From contig NZ_JBBEXD010000005.1 of NCBI RefSeq assembly GCF_037782385.1, positions 124,001-188,000 of the forward strand: a stretch of 64,000 bases of DNA. The letters run 5' to 3'. The notes below the pieces were generated by a model that saw only the letters and a list, made by a program, of their open reading frames with translations, searched no databases and was not told where the DNA came from. Shown here one piece after another: positions 34,227 to 42,992 of this stretch (position 1 is its first letter; each line of letters starts with the position of its first letter). The DNA comes from Ascidiimonas meishanensis (GTDB lineage: Bacteria; Bacteroidota; Bacteroidia; Flavobacteriales; Flavobacteriaceae). The translations under genes were made by a program, and so were the position numbers.

Positions 34227-35278
34227 TCTTTTGTTTCATCAAATGAGTTCCAACCTTTTGCCTTAATAGGTATTTTGGTATTAGCTCTTGTGATAAGATG
34301 TAAACCCTCTTTTTCCTCGGTCATATGCCCAATGACGGTTAAATTAGGGTTGCCTTTTATTTTATCAAATTCCTTTTGGTCTATGGTAAATAATAATTCG
34401 TAGTCTTCCCCACCACTAAGTGCGATAGTAGTACTGTCTATATTAAATTCCTCACAAGTATTAATAACTTGTGGGTCTAAAGGTATTTTATCTTCATATA
34501 GATTGCACCCTACTTTACTTTGCTTTGCTAAATGAATAATTTCAGAAGAAAGACCATCACTAATATCAATCATAGAAGTGGGTTTAATTTCTAATTGTTT
34601 TAGCAATTCATAAATGTCTTTTCGTGCCTCTGGTTTGAGTTGACGTTCCATTAAATAGGTATACATAGACAAATCAGGTTGATTATTTGGATTTACCTTA
34701 AAGACTTCTTTTTCTCTTTCTAAAACCTGTAAACCTAAATAAGCAGCACCAATATCACCACTCAATACTAATAAATCATTTGGTTTTGCTCCACTTCTGT
34801 ACACAAGCTCGCTTTCCTGGGCAATCCCAATGGCGGTAATAGATATTACCAAACCTTTAGTAGATGAGGTGGTATCTCCCCCTACTAAATCTACTTTATA
34901 TAATGTACTAGCTAACTTGATACCAGAATAGAGTTCTTCTAGTGCCTCTAGAGGAAATCTGTTAGAAACAGCAATAGAAACAGTTATTTGAGTAGGCATG
35001 GCATTCATGGCATAGATATCTGATAAATTAACCATTACTGCCTTGTAGCCCAAATGTTTTAAAGGAACATAACTTAAGTCAAAATGAACGCCTTCAATAA
35101 GCAAGTCTGTAGAAACAACTGTTGAAACATCATTAAAATTCATTACTGCCGCATCATCACCAACTCCTTTAAGCGAAGTTTCTTGTTGCAAAGAAAAATC
35201 AGTAGTTAAATGATCTATAAGTTTAAATTCGCCAAGAGTGGAAAGCGGCGTTCGTTTCGGATTTTTATCTTCAATCAT
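34223..35278 (-). CDS. thiL: Thiamine-monophosphate kinase
   Basis: Final kinase of thiamine synthesis, making thiamine diphosphate from the monophosphate and ATP. The AIRS-like fold motifs are clear: KGVGDDAAVM, STDLLIEGVHFD, DLVGGDTTSS, IDISDGLSSEI and LSGGEDYELLF. It has 351 residues from the ATG at 35278. The frame extends to 35314, but that start would lie upstream of the likely -7 element and adds an odd hydrophobic stretch. No other thi genes are nearby. Confidence 0.95.
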   Translation of the reverse strand: MIEDKNPKRTPLSTLGEFKLIDHLTTDFSLQQETSLKGVGDDAAVMNFNDVSTVVSTDLLIEGVHFDLSYVPLKHLGYKAVMVNLSDIYAMNAMPTQITVSIAVSNRFPLEALEELYSGIKLASTLYKVDLVGGDTTSSTKGLVISITAIGIAQESELVYRSGAKPNDLLVLSGDIGAAYLGLQVLEREKEVFKVNPNNQPDLSMYTYLMERQLKPEARKDIYELLKQLEIKPTSMIDISDGLSSEIIHLAKQSKVGCNLYEDKIPLDPQVINTCEEFNIDSTTIALSGGEDYELLFTIDQKEFDKIKGNPNLTVIGHMTEEKEGLHLITRANTKIPIKAKGWNSFDETKD

Positions 35279-35282
35279 GGCG

Positions 35283-35290
35283 CAAAAGTA
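35283..35290 (-). promoter_or_regulatory. -7 element of thiL, possible leaderless start
   Basis: CAAAAGTA is TACTTTTG on the minus strand, a full TAnnTTTG match ending only four bases before the thiL ATG. Transcription would begin at or next to the start codon, implying a leaderless mRNA. No TTG is found at the normal spacing. Confidence 0.4.
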
Positions 35291-35388
35291 AAAAACAAGT
35301 GGTTTAAAATACATTAATTAACAATTCAAAATATGAAAAACCCATTTTTTTAAAATAAATTTACATGACAACCCTAAAGTTTGAGTTA

Positions 35389-36621
35389 ATGATGAAGGTA
35401 AATAAGTTGTTAGTAAGCATTATCATACTATGTACATATTCATGTGTTTCTTCTAGTGATGATGTAATTCAGATAGATAATCCAGATCCAACAAACGCGA
35501 GTCCTGCGTCTTGCGAAAATGGTTTTGCAGGCGCCTACCCATGTAAAGGCTACGATTTACAAGCGCAGATTCCTCTTTCTATTCTTGAAGCTATCTCAGC
35601 AAGTGATATTTGGGGATGGACGGATAGTGCTACAAATAAGGAATATGCAATTTTAGCACTTGATAACGCAACCGTATTTATTGATATAAGCAATCCTAAA
35701 AATCCCGTCATTTTGGGTAAGTTGGCAACCGCTACTGGTTCAAGTAGATGGCGTGATGTAAAAGTATTTAATAACCATGCTTTTATAGTCAGCGAAGCAG
35801 CGGGGCATGGCATGCAAATTTTTGACCTAACTAAGTTGAGAAATGTTGCAAATCCGCCACAGCAGTTTAATACAGACACTAATTTTACGGGTTTTGGCAA
35901 TGCACACAATGTTGTTATCAATGAAGCTTCAGGCTTTGCCTATGCTGTAGGAACTGCTAGAAATGACATTTATAATGGCGGAGCACATTTTGTAGACATA
36001 TCTTCACCTCAAGCCCCTGTAGCTTCGGGAGGTTTTGCCAGTGAAGGTTATACACACGATGCACAGGTAATTACCTACCAAGGTCCAGATACAAGATATG
36101 TGGGTAAAGAGATTTTTTTAGGAAGTAATGAAAGTCGTTTAGTAATTGTAGATGTAACCAATAAGATGAGCCCAGAACTCATATCATCTATTACCTATAG
36201 TAATCGTGAATATACACATCAAGGTTGGTTCACAGAAGATCAACGCTATTTTCTATTAGGTGATGAATTAGATGAAGTAGAATTTGGCTTTAAATCCAGA
36301 ACATTAATTTTTGATTTATCAGACCTTGAAAACCCATCGTTACATGATCAATATTTGGGCACTACAAATGCGATAGACCACAATGGTTATGTAAAGGGGA
36401 ATGAATTTTTTCTGGCAAATTATACCGCAGGAATAAGAGTGTTAGATATCTCAGATATAGCGAATAAGAATATTTCGGAAACAGGATTTTTTGATACTTA
36501 TCCGCAAAATAATAATGCAAATTTTAGAGGAGTTTGGAGCGTCTATCCATACTTTTCAAGTGGAAATATTATTATAAGTGATATCAATAATGGATTTTTT
36601 ATTATTAGAAAAAGCAATTAG
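35389..36621 (+). CDS. Choice-of-anchor-B/LVIVD-repeat lipoprotein
   Basis: A lipoprotein of about 410 residues. The signal peptide MKVNKLLVSIIILCTYSC carries the lipobox; start could be the ATG at 35389 or 35392. The mature protein has LVIVD-type beta-propeller repeats (TVFIDISNPKNPVILGKL, HFVDISSPQAPV, LVIVDVTNKMSPELI, LIFDLSDLENPSLHD, IRVLDISDIAN). Such choice-of-anchor B proteins are surface-exposed in marine bacteria; function is unknown. The next gene starts seven bases after the stop, suggesting an operon. Confidence 0.85.
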   Translation: MMKVNKLLVSIIILCTYSCVSSSDDVIQIDNPDPTNASPASCENGFAGAYPCKGYDLQAQIPLSILEAISASDIWGWTDSATNKEYAILALDNATVFIDISNPKNPVILGKLATATGSSRWRDVKVFNNHAFIVSEAAGHGMQIFDLTKLRNVANPPQQFNTDTNFTGFGNAHNVVINEASGFAYAVGTARNDIYNGGAHFVDISSPQAPVASGGFASEGYTHDAQVITYQGPDTRYVGKEIFLGSNESRLVIVDVTNKMSPELISSITYSNREYTHQGWFTEDQRYFLLGDELDEVEFGFKSRTLIFDLSDLENPSLHDQYLGTTNAIDHNGYVKGNEFFLANYTAGIRVLDISDIANKNISETGFFDTYPQNNNANFRGVWSVYPYFSSGNIIISDINNGFFIIRKSN

Positions 36622-36628
36622 CTTTAAG

Positions 36629-37960
36629 ATGAAATTAAAGAATGAATACATATTAATTTTAGCGCTACTCATTTTATTGGGATGTAACTCAAATGACGAT
36701 AATCAGCAAGACGAGACATTAGCGAATTTTAAAGCAGAGCTAGATTGGATGCGTAATTATGGAGGCAGTGCAGACGATACTGCTCAGGATATAATTACCA
36801 CTTTAGACGGAGGTTTTGCCGTTTTAGGCTATACAAATAGTATTGATGGAATTATTGCAGATAAAACAACACCTGTGAATGATTATTGGTTATTAAAGTT
36901 TGATAGCGAAGGTAATTTACAATGGAATAAGACTTATGGAGGGTCTAAAGATGATAGGGGGCAAGCATTAATTCAATCCAATGATGGTAGCTATGCTATT
37001 GCTGGCTACAGTATGAGTTCAGATGGAGATGCATCTGCCAATCAAGGTTTTCATGATAATTGGATTTTAAAACTCAATACTTCCGGAGAAATTTTATGGG
37101 AAAAAAGCTTTGGTTATGCAGGTCATGACCATGCCTATGATATTATTCAAACTTCAGATGGTGGTTATTTTGTGTCTGGTTTTTTAGATGTTACAGGTTC
37201 TGGAGGAGCTGGAAACACAGGTCGTTCTTCCGTTTCAGCGCATGGTGTGGGAGAGTTTTGGGCAACTAGGTTAAATGCGTCAGGTGCTATTGTTTGGCAA
37301 CGTTATTTTGGTGGTACAAATAATGATCGTGCACACGCAGTAGTACAAGCCAATGATGGAGGCTTTGTTTTAGCGGGATATACAGAGAGTGATGATTTTG
37401 ATATTTCTGAGAGTAATGGGAGTTACGATTTTTGGGCGCTTAAGATTAGTGCAGATGGGGCGCAGTTATGGGAGCGCACTTATGGTGGTAGTGGAATAGA
37501 TAGAGCAAATGCTATTGTGAAAACCTTAGATAATGGATATATTATTGTAGGCGGTTCTAACAGTTCAGATGGTATGATAAGCCGTAATTTTGGCAATAGT
37601 GATGTTTGGGCTATTAAAATCAATGATGCCGGAAAAATGGAATGGGAGCGCAGTTATGGCGGGTTAGATTTTGAAGACGCTGAAGGAATTACTGCAACAG
37701 CAGATGGAGGTTTTCTGATTACCGGAAACTCTAAGAGTACAGATAATGATTTGATTGAAAATAAAGGAGAAAACGATATTTGGGTATTTAAGATCAATGC
37801 ATCAGGACAGTTAAAATGGCAAAAAACAATGGGAGGAACAGGACTTGACCTCGGATTTGATGCTTTTCAATCTCCTAATGGGAACTATGTAATTATTTGC
37901 GGTGAAATAGTAAACGCACTTAATGGAACTAAAGATGCAACAATTATTAAGCTCAAATAG
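36629..37960 (+). CDS. Beta-propeller repeat lipoprotein
   Basis: A lipoprotein of 443 residues with lipobox LILLGC after MKLKNEYILILALL, followed by NSNDDN. It is made of about seven repeats of roughly 55-60 residues with the pattern W-x-YGG-S-x-DD-A-x-x-T-x-DGG-Y/F-x-V-x-G-x-S/T-S-x-DG. This is a regular propeller seen in many Bacteroidota surface proteins. Co-transcription with the preceding lipoprotein is likely. Start at 36629 rather than 36578, since the signal peptide begins there. Confidence 0.82.
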   Translation: MKLKNEYILILALLILLGCNSNDDNQQDETLANFKAELDWMRNYGGSADDTAQDIITTLDGGFAVLGYTNSIDGIIADKTTPVNDYWLLKFDSEGNLQWNKTYGGSKDDRGQALIQSNDGSYAIAGYSMSSDGDASANQGFHDNWILKLNTSGEILWEKSFGYAGHDHAYDIIQTSDGGYFVSGFLDVTGSGGAGNTGRSSVSAHGVGEFWATRLNASGAIVWQRYFGGTNNDRAHAVVQANDGGFVLAGYTESDDFDISESNGSYDFWALKISADGAQLWERTYGGSGIDRANAIVKTLDNGYIIVGGSNSSDGMISRNFGNSDVWAIKINDAGKMEWERSYGGLDFEDAEGITATADGGFLITGNSKSTDNDLIENKGENDIWVFKINASGQLKWQKTMGGTGLDLGFDAFQSPNGNYVIICGEIVNALNGTKDATIIKLK

Positions 37961-38067
37961 AAAGAAATGATTTTTTCTTAGCAGCAGGAGTAACTACAAT
38001 GTAAGGCTAAGGTGTATTATTTAATAAGAAAAAACTATTTTAACATTTGTTATATATATGTTACAGA

Positions 38068-38100
38068 TTGCTATAAATAGCTTTTTATACACTATTTTTG
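38068..38100 (+). promoter_or_regulatory. Promoter of suf operon
   Basis: TTG (38068-38070), 22-base spacer and TATTTTTG (38093-38100) match the Bacteroidota consensus fully. The first ATG is 28 bases downstream. Confidence 0.75.
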
Positions 38101-38128
38101 TAATTAATTAGAATCAATCTATATTAAA

Positions 38129-38458
38129 ATGATTAAAGTTTCAGAACAAGCTAAGGCTAAAGTGATACAACTCATGACGGAAGAGGGTTTTGATGCTACT
38201 AAAGATTATGTACGAGTAGGTGTTAAAAGTGGAGGATGCTCTGGTCTATCCTACGAGTTGAAGTTTGATGATCAAATAGCAGATGAAGATAAACTTTTTG
38301 AAGACAATGCAGTCAAGATTATAGTAGATAAAAAAAGCTTTCTTTATTTAATAGGCACAGTACTTGAATATTCTGGTGGTCTCAATGGTAAAGGATTCGT
38401 TTTTAACAACCCAAATGCCCAACGTACTTGTGGATGTGGGGAGAGTTTTTCATTATAA
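38129..38458 (+). CDS. sufA: A-type iron-sulfur carrier (SufA/IscA/ErpA-like)
   Basis: HesB/IscA-family Fe-S carrier of 109 residues. The three conserved cysteines are in SGGCSGLSYEL and the C-terminal TCGCGESF. It would accept clusters from the SufBCD scaffold and pass them to target enzymes. It is the first gene of the suf operon, with sufB starting 68 bases downstream. SufA is preferred over ErpA because of the location. Confidence 0.93.
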   Translation: MIKVSEQAKAKVIQLMTEEGFDATKDYVRVGVKSGGCSGLSYELKFDDQIADEDKLFEDNAVKIIVDKKSFLYLIGTVLEYSGGLNGKGFVFNNPNAQRTCGCGESFSL

Positions 38459-38526
38459 ACATACTTAAAACTAATAAATCAATATGCATTGCTTATAGCA
38501 AGTAATATTGATTTTATTCCAAACAA

Positions 38527-39972
38527 ATGGCATATACCGAAGAAGAATTAAAAAAAGAACTTGAAACCAAGGAGTATGAATATGGTTTCTATACTGATAT
38601 TGAATCTGATACCTTTGCAAATGGCCTAAATGAGGACGTTGTTCGAGGTATTTCTAAAAAGAAAAATGAACCAGAATGGATGACCGAGTGGCGATTAGAA
38701 GCCTTTAGATATTGGTCTGAAATGAAAGAACCAGAATGGGCAAATGTGCACTATGAAAAACCAGATTTTCAAGGAATTTCCTATTACTCTGCACCAAAGA
38801 AGAAAGATAAATATGAAAGTCTTGATGAGGTAGATCCAGAATTATTAGAGACTTTCAATAAATTAGGAATTTCTATTGATGAACAAAAGAAGTTGGCAGG
38901 TGTAGCAGTAGATATTGTGATGGACTCTGTTTCTGTAGCAACTACTTTTAAGAAGACTCTAGGTGAAAAAGGAATTATTTTTTGTTCTATTTCTGAGGCG
39001 ATTCAAGAACATCCTGAGTTGGTTAAAAAATATTTAGGGTCCGTAGTGCCTCAAAGAGATAACTTCTATGCTGCTCTTAATTCTGCGGTGTTTTCAGATG
39101 GTTCTTTCTGCTATATACCAAAAGGAGTTCGTTGCCCTATGGAACTCTCTACTTATTTTAGAATTAATCAGGCAGGTACGGGTCAATTTGAACGTACCCT
39201 AGTTATTGCAGATAAAGGTAGTTATGTAAGTTATTTGGAAGGATGTACAGCCCCTAGTAGAGATGAAAACCAATTACATGCAGCCGTGGTAGAATTAATA
39301 GCTTTAGACGATGCAGAGATTAAATATTCTACCGTACAAAACTGGTATCCAGGCGGAAAAGATGGCAAAGGAGGAGTGTATAATTTTGTGACTAAAAGAG
39401 GTATCTGTGAAAAAAATGCCAAAATCTCATGGACACAAGTAGAAACAGGTTCTGCAGTAACTTGGAAATATCCATCTTGTATATTAAAGGGTGATAACTC
39501 TGTAGGAGAGTTTTATTCCATTGCTGTAACCAATAACTATCAACAAGCAGATACAGGAACTAAAATGGTTCATCTAGGGAACAATACCCGCAGTACCATT
39601 ATTTCCAAAGGGGTTTCTGCAGGTAAATCTCAAAACAGTTATCGCGGACTAGTACAGGTAAGTAAAAGAGCTGAAAATGCACGTAATTTTTCACAGTGTG
39701 ATTCTTTGCTAATGGGAAACCAATGTGGTGCTCATACCTTTCCGTATATAGAAGTTAAAAATAAAACCGCACAGATAGAGCATGAGGCTACTACCAGTAA
39801 AATTGGAGAAGACCAAATTTTCTATTGCAATCAAAGAGGTATAGATACTGAAAAGGCAATTGCCCTTATTGTGAACGGTTTTAGTAAAGAGGTTCTAAAC
39901 AAACTCCCTATGGAGTTTGCAGTAGAAGCCCAAAAATTACTGGAAATAAGTCTAGAAGGATCCGTAGGATAA
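38527..39972 (+). CDS. sufB: Fe-S cluster assembly protein SufB
   Basis: Scaffold subunit of the SufBCD complex, 481 residues, a normal length. The beta-helix core has the family block GSYVSYLEGCTAPSRDENQLHAAVVELIA, here cited by its first part, and a conserved SQCDSLLMGNQCGAHTFPYIEV region near residue 396. It works with SufC and SufD to build [4Fe-4S] clusters from sulfur delivered by SufS/SufE. Confidence 0.97.
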   Translation: MAYTEEELKKELETKEYEYGFYTDIESDTFANGLNEDVVRGISKKKNEPEWMTEWRLEAFRYWSEMKEPEWANVHYEKPDFQGISYYSAPKKKDKYESLDEVDPELLETFNKLGISIDEQKKLAGVAVDIVMDSVSVATTFKKTLGEKGIIFCSISEAIQEHPELVKKYLGSVVPQRDNFYAALNSAVFSDGSFCYIPKGVRCPMELSTYFRINQAGTGQFERTLVIADKGSYVSYLEGCTAPSRDENQLHAAVVELIALDDAEIKYSTVQNWYPGGKDGKGGVYNFVTKRGICEKNAKISWTQVETGSAVTWKYPSCILKGDNSVGEFYSIAVTNNYQQADTGTKMVHLGNNTRSTIISKGVSAGKSQNSYRGLVQVSKRAENARNFSQCDSLLMGNQCGAHTFPYIEVKNKTAQIEHEATTSKIGEDQIFYCNQRGIDTEKAIALIVNGFSKEVLNKLPMEFAVEAQKLLEISLEGSVG

Positions 39973-39986
39973 TATTCATTTAATTT

Positions 39987-40880
39987 ATGAATCAACTAAT
40001 AATGATACGAAATTTATTGATAATTACAGGTTTCACCTTATTTGTTTCCTGCAAGGAAACGCCAAAAAAAGCGGATGAAATAACGGTTCAAAAAGAAGAA
40101 GTAAAAAAACCTATAGTTAAACTTTATACTTTTAATGGAGGTTCTGTACTGGTAAACAAATTAGAACTCTTTTCACAAGACACTACCTATCAGGGAAAAA
40201 CAAAACAATTTTCAGATGCATTTTATGTAATTAGTCATCCCAAAGGAAATCTTATATGGGACTCGGGTTTACCAGAAGGATTGGTAGGGCTTCCTGAGCC
40301 TTTTACTTCACCAGACGGCGCTTTCACAATTTCAAGAAAAGATTCCGTTAAAAACCAGCTAAAAACAATAAATCTTGTACCAGAAGACTTTACATATGTT
40401 GCGCTTTCACATACTCATTTTGATCATACCGGTACTGCAAATGTTTTTAAAAATGCAACTTGGTTAGTACAGGAAGCGGAATATGATTATGTAACTAGTG
40501 AAGAGGTTCAAAAAGCAAATACAGATGTTTATAATTCAATTAAAGAACTCACCAATGTTAAAAAACTAAACGGAGATTTTGATGTATTTGGAGATGGTAG
40601 CGTTGTGATCAAATCAATGCCAGGCCATACACCAGGTCATCAGGTGTTGTTTTTAGACCTTTCTGAACATGGTCCAGTGTTATTGTCTGGAGATTTATAC
40701 CATTTCAATGAAAATAGAACACACCAAAGAGTTCCAAGTTTTAACTTTGATGCGGATATTACTCTAGAAAGTATGGAAGCTTTTGAAATGTTTGCCAAAG
40801 AAAAAAATGCAACAGTTTACATACAGCATGAGCTTGATGATTTTAATAAAATGCCTAAGGCACCAAAATATTTACAATAA
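39987..40880 (+). CDS. Metallo-beta-lactamase-fold lipoprotein, lactonase-like, inside suf operon
   Basis: An MBL-fold hydrolase of 297 residues resembling the AiiA/AttM N-acyl-homoserine lactonase family. The zinc-binding motif is SHTHFDHTG; further ligands lie in MPGHTPGHQ and LSGDLYHF, and the late histidine is in IQHELDDF. An N-terminal signal with lipobox (LFVSC) makes it a lipoprotein. It is placed tightly between sufB (14 bases) and sufC (22 bases), so it should be expressed with them, though no Fe-S role is known. The substrate may be a lactone but is unproven. An alternative start is the Met six codons in. Confidence 0.85.
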   Translation: MNQLIMIRNLLIITGFTLFVSCKETPKKADEITVQKEEVKKPIVKLYTFNGGSVLVNKLELFSQDTTYQGKTKQFSDAFYVISHPKGNLIWDSGLPEGLVGLPEPFTSPDGAFTISRKDSVKNQLKTINLVPEDFTYVALSHTHFDHTGTANVFKNATWLVQEAEYDYVTSEEVQKANTDVYNSIKELTNVKKLNGDFDVFGDGSVVIKSMPGHTPGHQVLFLDLSEHGPVLLSGDLYHFNENRTHQRVPSFNFDADITLESMEAFEMFAKEKNATVYIQHELDDFNKMPKAPKYLQ

Positions 40881-40902
40881 AAACGAACAATACTAACAGC
40901 AT

Positions 40903-41658
40903 ATGTTAACGATTAAGAATCTTAAAGCAGGAATAGAAGACAAGGAGATTTTAACAGGAATCAATCTTAATGTAAAACCAGGTGAGGTACATGCAATTAT
41001 GGGACCTAACGGGTCTGGTAAAAGTACATTATCTGCTGTAATTGCAGGTAAAGAAGAGTACGAAGTAACAGAAGGTGAGATTCTATTTGAAGGAGAAGAT
41101 ATAAGTGAATTGGCAGCAGAAGAACGCGCTCACAAAGGAATCTTTCTCTCTTTTCAATATCCTATAGAAATACCCGGTGTAAGTGTAACCAACTTCATTA
41201 AAACAGCAATTAATGAAACCCGCAAGGCACAAGGTCTGGCAGATATGCCAGCAAATGAAATGTTGAAAAAAATTCGCGAAAAGGCAGAGCTACTTGAGAT
41301 AGAAAGAAAATTTCTTTCCAGATCTCTAAACCAAGGTTTTTCTGGGGGAGAAAAAAAGCGAAATGAAATTTTTCAAATGGCGATGTTAGAACCTAAATTA
41401 GCGATTCTTGATGAAACAGATTCAGGTTTAGATATTGATGCATTGAGAATTGTTGCCAATGGTGTGAATAAATTAAAAAGTAAAGACAATGCGGTAATCG
41501 TAATTACACATTACCAGCGATTATTAGAATATATAGTGCCTGATTTTGTACATGTACTTCACAATGGAAAGATTGTGAAATCTGGAGGAAAAGAATTAGC
41601 CCTTGAACTAGAAGAAAAAGGGTATGATTGGATTAAACAGCAAGTAGAAACCGTTTAG
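40903..41658 (+). CDS. sufC: Fe-S cluster assembly ATPase SufC
   Basis: ABC-type ATPase of the SufBCD complex, 251 residues. Walker A is GPNGSGKST (34-42), the signature motif is SGGEKKRNE and Walker B is LAILDETDSGLD, with a switch histidine in VITHYQRLL. Its ATP use drives conformational change in SufB/SufD. It starts downstream of the lactonase-like gene and 14 bases before sufD. Confidence 0.97.
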   Translation: MLTIKNLKAGIEDKEILTGINLNVKPGEVHAIMGPNGSGKSTLSAVIAGKEEYEVTEGEILFEGEDISELAAEERAHKGIFLSFQYPIEIPGVSVTNFIKTAINETRKAQGLADMPANEMLKKIREKAELLEIERKFLSRSLNQGFSGGEKKRNEIFQMAMLEPKLAILDETDSGLDIDALRIVANGVNKLKSKDNAVIVITHYQRLLEYIVPDFVHVLHNGKIVKSGGKELALELEEKGYDWIKQQVETV

Positions 41659-41672
41659 GTTACCTAATTATT

Positions 41673-42989
41673 ATGGAACTAAAAGATAAACTAGTATCCT
41701 CTTTTATGGCCTTTGAAGAAAAGGTTGATGTAGATTCATCTGTGCATGAAATGAGGTCTGAAGGAATTGAAGTATTTGAGAAAAATGGGTTTCCTACTAA
41801 AAAAGACGAAGCCTGGAAGTATACCTCATTAAATACATTGCTCAAAAATAACTATAGCGTTTTCCCTAAAAAAGAATCTGCGTTAGATTTTAAAGATGTC
41901 AAGCGTTATTTTATTCATGATATTGAATCTTATAAAGTAGTTTTCATAGATGGACTGTACAGCTCTCATCTCTCAGAAACCACTCATGAAGGTTTAGATG
42001 TGTGTCTAATGAGTGCTGCACTTAGCAAGCCAAGATACAAAGCCACGGTAGACAAATACTTTAATAAGACAGCTCAAAAAGAGGATAGTCTTACTGCTTT
42101 AAACACTGCTTTTTCCTATGAAGGAGCATATATCAAAATTCCAAAAGGGAAAGTAGTTGATAAGCCTATTCAAATAATTCATTTTTCTACTGGGAGTGAA
42201 TCAGCAATGATGCTTCAACCACGTAATCTTATTGTAGTAGAAGAGAACGCAAGTGTACAGATAATTGAAAGACATCAAAGTCTTACGAGTAATGAAGTCT
42301 TAACCAATGCAGTCACTGAAATATTTGTAGATAAATATGGGATGGTTGATTATTATAAAATTCAAAATGACCTGATTTCTGCATCTCTTATAGACAATAC
42401 ATACATTTCCCAAGAGCGTAATAGTAATGCTAGTGTGCATACCTTTTCTTTTGGAGGTGCCTTAACACGTAATAATCTTAATTTCTACCAAAAAGGGGAG
42501 CATATAGAATCTACACTTAAGGGAATTACTATTATTGAAGGCAAGCAACATGTAGATCATCATACGTTAGTACATCATGCACAACCAAATTGTGAAAGTC
42601 ATCAAGATTATAAGGGTATTTATGCCGAGAAAAGTACGGGTGTATTTAATGGTAAAATATATGTGGATAAAATAGCTCAAAAGACAAACGCTTTTCAACA
42701 AAACAATAATATTCTACTAGATAATAATGCTACTATCAATACAAAACCACAATTAGAAATTTTTGCCGATGATGTAAAATGTTCTCATGGTTGTACTATT
42801 GGTCAGTTAGATGAGAACGCCATGTTTTATATGCAATCTAGGGGAATACCCAAAAAGGAAGCAAGAGCCTTATTAATGTATGCGTTTGCCAATAATGTAT
42901 TGGAGAGTGTTAAAATACCTCAGGTAAAAAGCCGAATTAATAAATTAATTGCAACTAAACTTGGCGTGAATTTAGGTTTCGATTTATAA
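41673..42989 (+). CDS. sufD: Fe-S cluster assembly protein SufD
   Basis: Second scaffold subunit, 438 residues, homologous to SufB. The conserved stretch VKCSHGCTIGQLDENAMFYMQSRGI (quoted in part) and the helical N-terminus KKDEAWKYTSL are typical of the family. It forms the SufBC2D complex. It is the last gene of the first suf unit; the next gene lies antisense and its stop is three bases away. Confidence 0.95.
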   Translation: MELKDKLVSSFMAFEEKVDVDSSVHEMRSEGIEVFEKNGFPTKKDEAWKYTSLNTLLKNNYSVFPKKESALDFKDVKRYFIHDIESYKVVFIDGLYSSHLSETTHEGLDVCLMSAALSKPRYKATVDKYFNKTAQKEDSLTALNTAFSYEGAYIKIPKGKVVDKPIQIIHFSTGSESAMMLQPRNLIVVEENASVQIIERHQSLTSNEVLTNAVTEIFVDKYGMVDYYKIQNDLISASLIDNTYISQERNSNASVHTFSFGGALTRNNLNFYQKGEHIESTLKGITIIEGKQHVDHHTLVHHAQPNCESHQDYKGIYAEKSTGVFNGKIYVDKIAQKTNAFQQNNNILLDNNATINTKPQLEIFADDVKCSHGCTIGQLDENAMFYMQSRGIPKKEARALLMYAFANNVLESVKIPQVKSRINKLIATKLGVNLGFDL

Positions 42990-42992
42990 TAT

